A stretch of DNA of 64,000 nucleotides from Lachnospiraceae bacterium (GTDB lineage: Bacteria > Bacillota > Clostridia > Lachnospirales > Lachnospiraceae). The translations under genes and the position numbers were made by a program. The notes below the pieces were generated by a model. It saw only the letters and a program-made list of their open reading frames with translations, made no database searches and was not told the origin of the DNA. How positions within the stretch are numbered: the stretch's first letter is position 1; each line of letters begins with the position of its first letter. The stretch covers positions 1-64,000 of the forward strand of contig SVEE01000011.1 in the NCBI GenBank assembly GCA_015057525.1, read 5' to 3'. Positions 44,340 to 53,380 of the stretch are shown here, one piece after another.

Positions 44340-45131
44340 ATGGCAGATAAAAAAGGTGTATATACCACCAAGAAAAAAGACGGAAGTACATATTATAGAG
44401 TATCTCTCACCTATAAGAGGAAGCATATAAGTCTTGGAAGCTATAACGAGGAAACAATCGCCCAAAAGGTATATGAAGAGGGACGACTTATAATCGATTC
44501 CACTGATATTAAGCTTGAGGATTACTCAGACAACATGCTGATACCATACAACAAGTTTGTTTGTCTGATTAATTTCAGAGACAACGGCATATATTTCTCT
44601 ACTCCTATATATTTACGAAAGCAATATTTTGAGTATCATTTATCTAAAAATATTATGCTAAAATTTGATAGAGATGATTTGTTCTTCTATGCCTCCCACA
44701 CTATACAACAAAAAGGTGGTTACCTTTTTATAAGTGATTATGGCAGCCAATACAAAATCCTTGGAAGATATGGTGTCAAGCCTTTTGCTGTTTATGAGCG
44801 AGACTATGTCATGGTTAATGGAGACATCTATGACTACAGATATTCAAATATTAAAATATTAAATAATTATACCGGTGTTCTACATAAGACTGATAAAAAC
44901 AAAGACTACTACGAAGCTGTTATACATATAATAGGTAATTATATTGTTGGACACTATGACACGGAAATTCAAGCCGCTGTGGCATATAATAAGGCTGTAG
45001 ATACACTCCATGCCCGGGGAATAACTAAGAATTATACAAAAAATTATATTGTTTCTTTAAAGAAGGAAGAATATTTAGACATGTATAACAAAGTGAAAAT
45101 ATCTGATAAGATAATTAATTATGAGAAATAA
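44340..45131 (+). CDS. AP2/ERF-domain protein, HNH-like remnant
   Basis: A 263-residue protein with two AP2-like segments. The first is residues 6-50 (GVYTTKKKDGSTYYRVSLTY, ISLGSYNEETIAQKVYEE); the second, better one is residues about 180-235 (YEAVIHIIGNYIVGHYDTEI, AAVAYNKAVDTLHARGITKN). Before the second lies VMVNGDIYDYRYSNIKIL, which resembles the degenerate end of an HNH homing-endonuclease domain (usually GN..DNR..NL) but lacks its histidines. AP2 domains in bacteria are mostly found in mobile HNH endonucleases; this looks like a domesticated, DNA-binding derivative. Monocistronic, with a terminator after it. Confidence 0.75.
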   Translation: MADKKGVYTTKKKDGSTYYRVSLTYKRKHISLGSYNEETIAQKVYEEGRLIIDSTDIKLEDYSDNMLIPYNKFVCLINFRDNGIYFSTPIYLRKQYFEYHLSKNIMLKFDRDDLFFYASHTIQQKGGYLFISDYGSQYKILGRYGVKPFAVYERDYVMVNGDIYDYRYSNIKILNNYTGVLHKTDKNKDYYEAVIHIIGNYIVGHYDTEIQAAVAYNKAVDTLHARGITKNYTKNYIVSLKKEEYLDMYNKVKISDKIINYEK

Positions 45132-45138
45132 ATATTAA

Positions 45139-45186
45139 AAGGTCAAGAGCAATACATTTATGTATTTCCCTTGACCTTATTCTTTT
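45139..45186. terminator. Terminator after the AP2 gene
   Basis: Stem AAGGTCAAG/CTTGACCTT with an inner stem AATACAT/ATGTATT and a T-rich tail on the plus strand; A/T-rich on the other side as well. Confidence 0.8.
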
Positions 45187-45200
45187 ATAGATATTCTTTG

Positions 45201-45524
45201 TTATGTATTACTCATAATTATTAATGGTATTACTATGTTTCGTGTAAACGCAATGAAATCAATCACTACGCAAAAGTTTACATATATTTTCTTTTGCGTA
45301 GTTTTTTCCATAGGCTTAAGCTTATAGATAAAATATTGTATAGTTGCTATAAACGCTATAAACAGCATAATCAAAAGCCATTGCATGTTTACAACAATAT
45401 ATCCCAGTATTGTATCTGAAAAATAATACCTATCACATAAACCTGATAAAACTGCAGTAAAAACAAACCATAACGGGTATGTTAGCACAACTAATATATA
45501 CTTTATTATTAAACTATACTTCAT
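45201..45524 (-). CDS. Small membrane protein of unknown function
   Basis: A 107-residue hydrophobic protein with about three membrane helices (around residues 6-28, 40-62 and 83-103) and a short basic loop (KLKPMEKTTQKK). I do not recognise a family. It starts 2 bp after the stop codon of the 1170-residue secreted protein, so the two are co-expressed. Position and topology would fit an immunity or accessory protein of that neighbour, but nothing in its sequence proves it. Confidence 0.65.
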   Translation of the reverse strand: MKYSLIIKYILVVLTYPLWFVFTAVLSGLCDRYYFSDTILGYIVVNMQWLLIMLFIAFIATIQYFIYKLKPMEKTTQKKIYVNFCVVIDFIAFTRNIVIPLIIMSNT

Positions 45525-45526
45525 AT

Positions 45527-48500
45527 TTACTCTCCAAAATATTTTAATAAATATACTTCAAATGATACTTGATCACGACATATTTGTCTAGTTAAATCCA
45601 CAGGTCTAATAGTTCTTTCAAATTTATCATAACCAACAATCTGATTAAACGTCTCTATCGCAATAGATGCACAATTATTAGATAATAAATTATAATAATT
45701 TAGTTCATTACTTTTATTGATTAGAACATCCAATTGTTCGTTAGTTATCCAAACCGAATATCCCCAACTCCTTTTATAGTATTGCTCATACGTTTCTCCG
45801 TCTTGAATACTCTCGTAAAATTTATCTATTTCAGCGACGACCTCTCTATTGTAAAATATACCTGCTTCGTCTCCATCATCTAATTGGGAGTTTTCTGTTT
45901 CAAATATGCCTCCAAACATTTCATTCCCATCTACACTTGTACCGCCAATTGTTATGCACTCCCAATTATCCATACTCTTCCACTCCGCATCTTCCCTATA
46001 ATGAACCATTTTACCATTTTCGTGATCTATTTCATATCCACCAGCTAAACCACCTACATATAATTCATCATCAACAAAGCTTTCGTATAACAAATAAGAA
46101 TGTCCAAAAATCGAATAAGAGCTGGATACTATAGTTAGACGACCAACCATAACCTCCTTTTCTTCGTCAAAATAAATTCCCTTTTGTCTAGGACAGTTAT
46201 CTATATCATCCCAAATTCCATCATTATCCGTATCAGCATTACTAGGGTCTGAATTCATAGTGAATACATATCCACCATCTCTCCTAATTATATCTCCTTC
46301 ATCTGATATATACGTATATCTATGCCTTACTGGTGTTGGATTAATTTCCCGCCCATCCAGCAAGTCATCGCCATCCGAATCATCCAAATATGGGGATGTA
46401 TATATGATTTCTCCATGAATCATTCTCATTCCTACAGTTTCAACTATATCATATAGACCATCTTCATCATTATCAGTTACATCCATCGTTTGTTCTATAT
46501 ATATCTGCTCATACATATCTGATAAGTATCCTTGAAAATATACTCCTTCTGTATATTCGGATATTCTCTGTAACTCCGGAAAATCACTTCCACCTATGCC
46601 AATTGTGTGTATCTGTATTCCCTGTCTAACTGCATAGTCAAGTGTATCATCTTCACAAGGGACACCTTCTCCACTAGATATCAGTATTATCCTGTTAATA
46701 GCAGTAGGGTCTTCTACCGTCTGCCAGTTAAACATACTTATACTCTTCATCAAAGCCTGATCTATATTCGCACCAAACCAGTTATACATTTCCTGCAGAG
46801 TCATGTTAAGTTCCGACTTATCACCTGTAAAATCACTATGTATAAACGGTGCTTCACTATAAAATACAAGTGCTGTCTGGTCATCACCAGACATTCCGTT
46901 TATATATTCCGTTGCTACATCTATCCTCTCGCACGTTTTTACGGCATTCTCAGGAACATAACTTACATTAGGAATTACCCCGTCTATATCCCTCATATAG
47001 CCAGAACAGTCTACGCATATAACTGTATTGTAATGCATGCCCTCTTCTCTTTTACTGTAATCAAGCTCTTGTGCCCAGGCATCATACCACTTCTGCTTGT
47101 CCACAAGCATATATTTACTAAAATGTGTTGTGTTAATCGATGCTGTACCAGCCACCGCATCAAGTGTTGTTTCTATTTCTACAAACTGGTAATTATCTTC
47201 ATCATACCACAGGAACATTAGATTTTCAAAAGGTATATCCCCAAGGCATTCCTTGTCAACCTTAAATGTCAGGGTTGCACTTTCAAACTCTACTTCTGTC
47301 TCTATTTCAAAAGGCTCACCAAATAGTCCTACTACTCTTGAACTGTGATAATCCTTGCCCATTACACTTTCAATAGTTGTATTGTTTTCAAGACATCCTG
47401 TTCCTTCAAGGGATACGGTTATCTCATCAATTGCACAGGCCTCATCCTCAACCACATAAGTGTAAGACTGTTCAAATATTTCATCTCCATCAAGAATTCC
47501 GTCGTCATCGCTATCCTCGTCTTTCGGGTCTGTACCAAGGATTATTTCATCCCCATCCATAAGACCATCATCATCCATATCACAGTCAAGAGGGTCTGTG
47601 CCATATACATTTACCTCATCTCCATCCATAAGAGAATCTTCGTCAGAGTAAGGCTCTATAGGGTCTGTCCCATACTTCAACTCATCCTCGATTACAAGAC
47701 CGTCCATGTCGTAATCTTCCATGTTGTCATCAACGCCGTCTTCATCAGAATCTTTTACAGCAGGGCTTGTAAATGATGAATAAACCTCGTAATAATCACC
47801 AAGGCCATCACCATCTGAATCCTCAAGATTTATATCGCTTCCATAGTAAATCTCATAAGAATCCTCGAGACCATCTCCATCCGTGTCAGGCATTATCACT
47901 TCGTATTCCCCATTAACTACGTCAATAAAGATATATGTTGAATCAGCATATGCTGTCTCACTGACATAACCTCTTACATAAATACTCATATGGCTTGTGA
48001 CATCATTAGGTGTGAATTTATATTCATACTCTGTTGTTGTATCTAAAAGCTCATATGCAACATCATCTGTAGATGTATAAATCTCATATTTTATACATTC
48101 CTTTGTTGAAGCAAAATAAAGTTCCACCTCATTTGATTCTTCCATAAAGCTTCCAAAAAGACAAACCTTTACATCCTCATCTTCTGTGTTGTCACCCACA
48201 ACATACTCAGTAACAACTATATCCCTTACCTCTGCATCCGATATTCCTGGCTCAACAAGGAAACCAAATGTAACACTTGCCCCAGGAGCAATATTCTGAT
48301 TATAAGGCTGACATCCAATAAGGTACTCGCCATCTTTATCCGATATAATTACAGCATCCCATATCTGAGTTATTAGGTTATCACCATAGTTAAACTTAAT
48401 TCTCCAGTCCTCAAGGGCAGTATCCTTGTTGTTGGTAATGGTAAGCTGTGCCTTGTAGCCAAAGCCCCAGTCATCTGTAATCTCATATGCCACAGAATAA

Positions 48501-49039
48501 TCTCCACTTGCAAGCTCAACTTCATTACCAAGAAGAGTGTAATAAGCAGGATACTCTGTAAATGCTTCATAGCAGGTAATCCCAAAAGACACGCTACCAC
48601 CTACGACAATATCCTGATTCCAGCCATCATTCTTTATTACAAAATAATCCTCATAGACTTCTGCAATAGTTGCATTCCATATGTTTGATATGTTCTGCCC
48701 AAGCGGGAATGCCATAGTCCAGTTTTCGATAACCGAATCACCTGTATTAGCGATTGTGATTGTGGCGTTATAACCACTTTCCCAGTAACTATCAAGAGTA
48801 AATGTTACCTGATAATTATCACCCACATAAGCGTTGTTATCAAAAGTTACATCCTGTGTTACAACTTCTTCTGCTGATGACTCTGTTGTAACATCTCCGT
48901 CAGTATCCGCATCTGTGTCAGTCGCAATTACTTCCTCCGCCTGCACACTTCTTCCCTCCAATGAGTTTCCTGTGCCAAGCACTAGAAACATCATTACCAG
49001 GGACATAAAAAATGCCATTAGTTTCTTTTGTTTCTTCAT
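45527..49039 (-). CDS. Large secreted protein: CBM2-like, TSP3, VWA and papain-like domains
   Basis: A 1170-residue exported protein. Signal peptide residues 1-34, cleavage near SVQA. Two beta-sandwich domains of cellulose-binding (CBM2-like) type follow (GYNATITIANTGDSVIENW; GYKAQLTITNNKDTALEDW). Then comes a thrombospondin-type-3 array of calcium loops (DTDGDGLEDSYE, DSDEDGVDDNMEDYDMDG and more) and a VWA domain whose metal motif is DCSGY, with Tyr for the last Ser. After more calcium loops is a C-terminal region of about 220 residues with FGHSYLLYES and SNNCASIAIETF, the His and Cys pattern of papain-like NlpC/P60 or LRAT relatives. An outside, possibly wall- or fibre-bound hydrolase is inferred. 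Confidence 0.8.
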   Translation of the reverse strand: MKKQKKLMAFFMSLVMMFLVLGTGNSLEGRSVQAEEVIATDTDADTDGDVTTESSAEEVVTQDVTFDNNAYVGDNYQVTFTLDSYWESGYNATITIANTGDSVIENWTMAFPLGQNISNIWNATIAEVYEDYFVIKNDGWNQDIVVGGSVSFGITCYEAFTEYPAYYTLLGNEVELASGDYSVAYEITDDWGFGYKAQLTITNNKDTALEDWRIKFNYGDNLITQIWDAVIISDKDGEYLIGCQPYNQNIAPGASVTFGFLVEPGISDAEVRDIVVTEYVVGDNTEDEDVKVCLFGSFMEESNEVELYFASTKECIKYEIYTSTDDVAYELLDTTTEYEYKFTPNDVTSHMSIYVRGYVSETAYADSTYIFIDVVNGEYEVIMPDTDGDGLEDSYEIYYGSDINLEDSDGDGLGDYYEVYSSFTSPAVKDSDEDGVDDNMEDYDMDGLVIEDELKYGTDPIEPYSDEDSLMDGDEVNVYGTDPLDCDMDDDGLMDGDEIILGTDPKDEDSDDDGILDGDEIFEQSYTYVVEDEACAIDEITVSLEGTGCLENNTTIESVMGKDYHSSRVVGLFGEPFEIETEVEFESATLTFKVDKECLGDIPFENLMFLWYDEDNYQFVEIETTLDAVAGTASINTTHFSKYMLVDKQKWYDAWAQELDYSKREEGMHYNTVICVDCSGYMRDIDGVIPNVSYVPENAVKTCERIDVATEYINGMSGDDQTALVFYSEAPFIHSDFTGDKSELNMTLQEMYNWFGANIDQALMKSISMFNWQTVEDPTAINRIILISSGEGVPCEDDTLDYAVRQGIQIHTIGIGGSDFPELQRISEYTEGVYFQGYLSDMYEQIYIEQTMDVTDNDEDGLYDIVETVGMRMIHGEIIYTSPYLDDSDGDDLLDGREINPTPVRHRYTYISDEGDIIRRDGGYVFTMNSDPSNADTDNDGIWDDIDNCPRQKGIYFDEEKEVMVGRLTIVSSSYSIFGHSYLLYESFVDDELYVGGLAGGYEIDHENGKMVHYREDAEWKSMDNWECITIGGTSVDGNEMFGGIFETENSQLDDGDEAGIFYNREVVAEIDKFYESIQDGETYEQYYKRSWGYSVWITNEQLDVLINKSNELNYYNLLSNNCASIAIETFNQIVGYDKFERTIRPVDLTRQICRDQVSFEVYLLKYFGE

Positions 49040-49221
49040 TCTTTTTTTCTCCTTTACTTTATATAATATGTAGGGTTCATACTTTGGTCTTTCAAGAGAA
49101 ATTTCCTGAGTACAAAATACTCCTACACATATATAACAACTATAAAGAATAAAATTAGACATTTTTCTTGAAAAAAATTACTTTTATCAAATAGCAACAA
49201 TAGTGTTTGTACAATACTCAC

Positions 49222-49263
49222 AAAAAAGGGAGATGATTCAAGTTTGAATCATCTCCCTTTTTT
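49222..49263. terminator. Terminator of the dapA-dusB operon
   Basis: 20-bp perfect stem (AAAAAAGGGAGATGATTCAA and complement) with a 2-nt loop, directly after the dusB stop; A/T tracts on both sides. Confidence 0.93.
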
Positions 49264-49277
49264 TAGCTATACTAATC

Positions 49278-50222
49278 TTATTTAACAACTTGACTTACCA
49301 ATTCTTCCATCTCTTCATAGGTTTCCACCTGATTTATGGCTGCTCTAAGCTTAGCTGAATCCTTAAGTCCTTGGGTATACCAAGCCACATGCTTTCGCAT
49401 CTCGTGTATTCCAGTATAATCGCCCTTATATTCAATCATGAGTCTTGTGTGCCTGAGCATTGTATCTCGTATTTCTTCCACGGATGGTCTTGGAAGCTGC
49501 TTGCCTGTAGCAAGATAATGCTTAATCTCACTAAATATCCAAGGATTCCCCTTGGCCGCCCTTCCTATCATAACACTGTCACATCCAGTCTCTTCTTTCA
49601 TGCGAATAACATCTGCACCAGAGCATATGTCTCCATTACCGATAATTGGTACAGAAACTGTATCCTTAACAGCTTTTATAACACTCCAATCCGCCTGTCC
49701 GTGATAATATTGTTCTCTTGTTCTTCCATGTACAGCTATGGCGGATACACCTGCTGCCTCAGCAATTTTTGCTATCTCTGGAGCGTTTATGGTATCTGCT
49801 GTAAATCCAGATCTAATCTTAATTGTAATAGGAAGCTTACATGCCTTTACTAAGGCTTCTACAATTTCACCTATAAGCTTAGGATTTTTCATAAGGGCAG
49901 AACCATCACCATTATTAACTATTTTAGGCACAGGACATCCCATATTTACATCTATAAATGCAAATCCCTTGTCCTCCAGCTTTTTAGCTTGCTCTGCCAT
50001 AAGTTCTGGCTCACTTCCAAAAATCTGAACACCTATAGGCTCCTCCCTCTTATCTGTCATAATAAGTGGACCCGTATTCTTATTGTTATAATACATTCCC
50101 TTGGCACTTATCATTTCTGTGTAAAGAATGTCGCAACCCTGTTCTTTACACAACAAACGAAATGGCAGGTCGCAAATACCTGCCATTGGAGCCAATATGA
50201 TTTTATCCTTAAATGTAAGCAT
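49278..50222 (-). CDS. dusB: tRNA-dihydrouridine synthase
   Basis: FMN enzyme that reduces uridines in tRNA. At 314 residues it has ILAPMAGICDLPFRLLCKE, the FMN/tRNA site VNMGCPVPKIVNNGDGSAL, catalytic Cys in the MGCPV motif, IKIRSGF, VHGRTREQYYHG and IGNGDI. The sequence matches the NifR3/DusB group. It is the last gene of a dapA-dapB-unknown-coaX-dusB cluster and is followed by a strong terminator. Confidence 0.95.
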   Translation of the reverse strand: MLTFKDKIILAPMAGICDLPFRLLCKEQGCDILYTEMISAKGMYYNNKNTGPLIMTDKREEPIGVQIFGSEPELMAEQAKKLEDKGFAFIDVNMGCPVPKIVNNGDGSALMKNPKLIGEIVEALVKACKLPITIKIRSGFTADTINAPEIAKIAEAAGVSAIAVHGRTREQYYHGQADWSVIKAVKDTVSVPIIGNGDICSGADVIRMKEETGCDSVMIGRAAKGNPWIFSEIKHYLATGKQLPRPSVEEIRDTMLRHTRLMIEYKGDYTGIHEMRKHVAWYTQGLKDSAKLRAAINQVETYEEMEELVSQVVK

Positions 50223-50250
50223 TAAAAATCTCCTGACATATTTCGTATAA

Positions 50251-51015
50251 TTATTGTTTTTCGTATATTAACCTTAATCCTTGAAGTGTAAGGTTAGGAT
50301 CATAGACATCTATTCCATCTGAATTCTCAGATATAAGCTTTCCTAAACCACCTGTAGCAACAACCTTAATATCTCCCAAGCCAGAAGCCTCTTTCATCTT
50401 CTTAATAATATATTCTGTCTGACCAATATATCCATAGAATACACCAGCCTGCATGCTGGATACAGTATCCTTTGCAAGTATGGAATCTGGTTTCTTGATT
50501 TCGATTTCAGGAAGCTTAGCTGCACCAGTCCAAAGGGCACTTGCAGCAAGTCTAATACCAGGAGATGTTACACCTGAATGGAAGCTGCCATCTGCAAGAA
50601 CAAGGTCGTGAGTAGTAGCTGTTCCAAAATCTACAACTATAACAGGGCCACCATATAACTCATATGCAGCAACTGCATCCACCAGACGGTCTGCACCTAA
50701 TGCCTTTGGATTAGGTATGGTAACATTGATACCTGTCTTAATTCCTGGAGCTACTATTATAGGTGTAATATCTAAATATTTAATTATACCACTTGTCAAT
50801 GAGTGCATAACCTTAGGAACAACTGACGAAATAATAACGGCAGTAATATCCTTAAGCATAAAACCTTTGATATTTAGCCAATTGCCAAACATTATTCCGT
50901 ATTCGTCTGATGTACGAGATATACCTGTTGTCATACGAAAGGTATTAACTAATCTTTCCCCATCAAATAATCCTACTGTTATATTTGTATTTCCTACGTC
51001 TATTGCAAATAACAT
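50251..51015 (-). CDS. coaX: Type III pantothenate kinase
   Basis: First step of coenzyme A synthesis. The 254-residue ASKHA-fold protein has the phosphate loop [30 protein letters not shown] with the catalytic Asp, and [10 protein letters not shown]. Type III enzymes need a monovalent cation and are not feedback-inhibited by CoA. It sits between a small unknown gene and dusB with short gaps. Confidence 0.95.
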   Translation of the reverse strand: MLFAIDVGNTNITVGLFDGERLVNTFRMTTGISRTSDEYGIMFGNWLNIKGFMLKDITAVIISSVVPKVMHSLTSGIIKYLDITPIIVAPGIKTGINVTIPNPKALGADRLVDAVAAYELYGGPVIVVDFGTATTHDLVLADGSFHSGVTSPGIRLAASALWTGAAKLPEIEIKKPDSILAKDTVSSMQAGVFYGYIGQTEYIIKKMKEASGLGDIKVVATGGLGKLISENSDGIDVYDPNLTLQGLRLIYEKQ

Positions 51016-51040
51016 TTTGTCACCTCTTTAGGTATATAAA

Positions 51041-51355
51041 TTAGAAGAATGCTTCAAAGTATTGCTCTAACTGTGAAAACAATTCCTTCTTAGTTTCCTG
51101 AAGCTGTTTAACCTTTAAAACACTTCCGATTTCATCATAAAGAATATCCTCTTCATAAGCTTCTGTCTTTATCTGTAAAGAGCCTTCTTCATCAAATTCT
51201 AATATGATTACTCCTCCAACATCCTCGGTAAAAAGAACACACATAATCTGCAGTTCCTGTTTGACCAAGTCAGGAAGTCCTTCAAAGTCTTCATTAAGAT
51301 AATACTTTTGTGCATATTTTGATGCACTACATAAAACTATATTTTCCTGATACAT
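51041..51355 (-). CDS. Conserved small protein of unknown function
   Basis: A 104-residue acidic cytoplasmic protein without signal or membrane segment. It appears alpha/beta, with a hydrophobic central strand (VGGVIILEFDEEGSLQIKTE) and a C-terminal helix rich in Glu, Gln and Phe. It resembles a Lachnospiraceae family that I recall as DUF6145, with low certainty. It lies between dapB and coaX with gaps of 19 and 25 bp and is surely co-transcribed. Confidence 0.7.
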   Translation of the reverse strand: MYQENIVLCSASKYAQKYYLNEDFEGLPDLVKQELQIMCVLFTEDVGGVIILEFDEEGSLQIKTEAYEEDILYDEIGSVLKVKQLQETKKELFSQLEQYFEAFF

Positions 51356-51374
51356 AAATTCACCTTTTATCAGT

Positions 51375-52130
51375 TTAGCCGATTACATCAGCCATATCGT
51401 ACATACCTGCTGGCTTACCTGCAAGGAACTTGGCAGCTTCAACTGCACCCTTAGCGAATACAGACTTAGAATATGCAGTATGCTTGATTTCTATTACTTC
51501 GTCTATTCCTGCAAAAATAACCTCATGCTCACCAACAATTGTTCCACCTCTCACAGCAGAAATTCCAAGCTCCTTAGCTCCTCTTTTCTGTCTAACCTGT
51601 GAACGGTCATATACATACTCATATTCATTGTTTCTAGCTTCATTAATAGAATCAGCAAGTGCAAGCGCTGTTCCCGATGGAGCATCCACCTTTAAGTTAT
51701 GATGTTTTTCAACAATTTCAATATCAAATCCGGCTGGTGCAAATACATTTGCAGCATCCTTCAAAAGTTTCATAAGAGTATTGATTCCAAGACTCATATT
51801 CGCTGACTTAAGTACAGCAACATTCTCTGAAACCTTTGACATCTTATTAAGCTGTTCAGGGCTAAGACCTGTTGTACAAAGAACAACTGGAATTTTCTTT
51901 GCCTCAGAGTAATCTAATAATTTATCAATAACTGTAGAAACAGAAAAATCTATAATTACATCTGCTTCTACATCACATGCGTCAATATCTGAAAATACAG
52001 GATATCCGTTATCCTTATTGTCTACTACATCAATACCTGCAACAATTTCTACCTGGTCATCTTCCTTACAGATAGTAGAAATAATCTGACCCATTTTACC
52101 ATTGCAGCCATGCATGATTATCCTTACCAT
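51375..52130 (-). CDS. dapB: 4-hydroxy-tetrahydrodipicolinate reductase
   Basis: Second dap-specific step toward diaminopimelate and lysine. The nucleotide-binding start is RIIMHGCNGKMGQIISTI; the active site has EKHHNLKVDAPSGTAL (catalytic His, substrate-binding Lys and PSGTA). At 251 residues it is typical of the family. It follows dapA by 18 bp in the lysine-riboswitch operon. Confidence 0.96.
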   Translation of the reverse strand: MVRIIMHGCNGKMGQIISTICKEDDQVEIVAGIDVVDNKDNGYPVFSDIDACDVEADVIIDFSVSTVIDKLLDYSEAKKIPVVLCTTGLSPEQLNKMSKVSENVAVLKSANMSLGINTLMKLLKDAANVFAPAGFDIEIVEKHHNLKVDAPSGTALALADSINEARNNEYEYVYDRSQVRQKRGAKELGISAVRGGTIVGEHEVIFAGIDEVIEIKHTAYSKSVFAKGAVEAAKFLAGKPAGMYDMADVIG

Positions 52131-52148
52131 ATTATCTCCTCTTTCACT

Positions 52149-53036
52149 TTAGAACTCTATACCAAAATCTCTCATAGCCTTTTCAAGTTTACTAGCATTA
52201 GCTGGCTCCATCTCTGAAAGTGGCATTCTAAGGTTACCAGCACAAAGTTTCATAAGCTCAACACCCTTCTTAACAGGGATAGGGTTAACCTCACAGAATA
52301 ATGCATCACAAAGAGGTACTGCCTTAAGCTGAATATCCATAGCACCCTTAACATCTCCATCAAGATACTTTTGTACCATGTCATGAGTCTGCTGTGGAGC
52401 AATGTTAGCAAGAACTGAAATAACACCCTTACCACCAAGTGACATAATAGGTACTACCTGATCATCATTACCTGAGTAAAGGTCGATACATCCATCAGCT
52501 AAGCTCATAAGCTTAGCAACCTGAGAAATGTTACCAGATGCTTCCTTTATTGCAACAATATTTTCCACATTCTTTGCAAGATATACTGCAGTTTCAGGAG
52601 TTATATTAACACCTGTTCTGCTTGGTACATTATAAAGAATGATTGGAAGAGATACACTACTGGCAATTGCAGTATAGTGGTTAATGAGTCCCTTCTGAGT
52701 AGCCTTGTTGTAATATGGTGTAACTATAAGCAATCCATCAACACCAGCCTTCTCAGCCTCCTGTGAAAGATAGATAGCTGTCTCAGTACAGTTTGAACCA
52801 GTTCCTGCAACAACTGGGATTCTCTTATTAACAACCTCCGCACAGAATCTAATGCACTCAATATGCTCCTCATGAGTAAGTGTAGAAGACTCTCCTGTTG
52901 TTCCACAAACAATAATACAATCTGTTCCATTAGCAATATTAAATTCAATAAGGTTCTTAAACTCCTCGTAATTAACCTCTCCGTTGTCCTTAAATGGTGT
53001 TACAATTGCTACACCTGAGCCTGTAAAAATAGCCAT
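52149..53036 (-). CDS. dapA: 4-hydroxy-tetrahydrodipicolinate synthase
   Basis: Condenses pyruvate and aspartate semialdehyde. The 295-residue TIM-barrel protein has the Schiff-base Lys in VAIKEASGNI, the Tyr of ILYNVPSRTG and the substrate loop CGTTGESSTLTHEEH. First gene of the operon, directly behind a lysine riboswitch and terminator, so it should be switched off by lysine; the products feed peptidoglycan as well as lysine. Confidence 0.96.
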   Translation of the reverse strand: MAIFTGSGVAIVTPFKDNGEVNYEEFKNLIEFNIANGTDCIIVCGTTGESSTLTHEEHIECIRFCAEVVNKRIPVVAGTGSNCTETAIYLSQEAEKAGVDGLLIVTPYYNKATQKGLINHYTAIASSVSLPIILYNVPSRTGVNITPETAVYLAKNVENIVAIKEASGNISQVAKLMSLADGCIDLYSGNDDQVVPIMSLGGKGVISVLANIAPQQTHDMVQKYLDGDVKGAMDIQLKAVPLCDALFCEVNPIPVKKGVELMKLCAGNLRMPLSEMEPANASKLEKAMRDFGIEF

Positions 53037-53086
53037 AATTTTTTCCTCCTAAAAATTTGTTATAGCAATATAGGTGTTGTTACTGT

Positions 53087-53117
53087 AAAAAAGGTTGGCA
53101 CAGATAAAGTGCCAACC
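53087..53117 (-). terminator. Lysine-riboswitch terminator
   Basis: Minus-strand 9-bp stem GGTTGGCAC/GTGCCAACC followed by six T, between the aptamer and dapA. Confidence 0.9.
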
Positions 53118-53145
53118 CGAAATAAATCCCTTGTTATTTATTCCA

Positions 53146-53308
53146 AAGTAGCGCTCCATCTTACGATGACAGTCATACAGCTCTTAACTGCACAACCAGG
53201 AAAATGGTGCTTAGACAACCACAATCCTTCGGCGACGTTCCCTTTCTTCCATGTTCTTCTGATCTAAGTCATCCCATGAACTACTAATAAGCATCGCACC
53301 TCTACCTA
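53146..53308 (-). promoter_or_regulatory. Lysine riboswitch (L box)
   Basis: Minus strand shows the class signatures in order: GTAGAGGTGCGATGC (P1 5' side and the conserved loop), AGTAGT, AAAGGGAACGTCGCCGAAGG, and a closing P1 strand GGAGCGCTAC that pairs with GTAGAGGTGC with wobble. Terminator and dapA follow. This accounts for the whole 344-bp gap before dapA. Confidence 0.95.
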
Positions 53309-53350
53309 AATAATCGCTATATATACAGCCCTTGGCTGTCAGTTGAAATG

Positions 53351-53379
53351 ATTATAACACCAGTATTTATATATGTCAA
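53351..53379 (-). promoter_or_regulatory. Promoter of the lysine-riboswitch operon
   Basis: Perfect consensus on the minus strand: TTGACA (53374-53379), 17-bp spacer, TATAAT (53351-53356). The -35 ends 1 bp before the stop codon of the SSB-like gene. Confidence 0.93.
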
Positions 53380-53380
53380 T

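Noticed and set aside
46607-47776. Long plus-strand ORFs (204 and 143 codons) opposite the large secreted-protein gene
   Set aside because: They are antisense to a gene with clear domains and signal peptide, and their Tyr/Ile/Cys/His-rich products are artefacts of the repetitive calcium loops.
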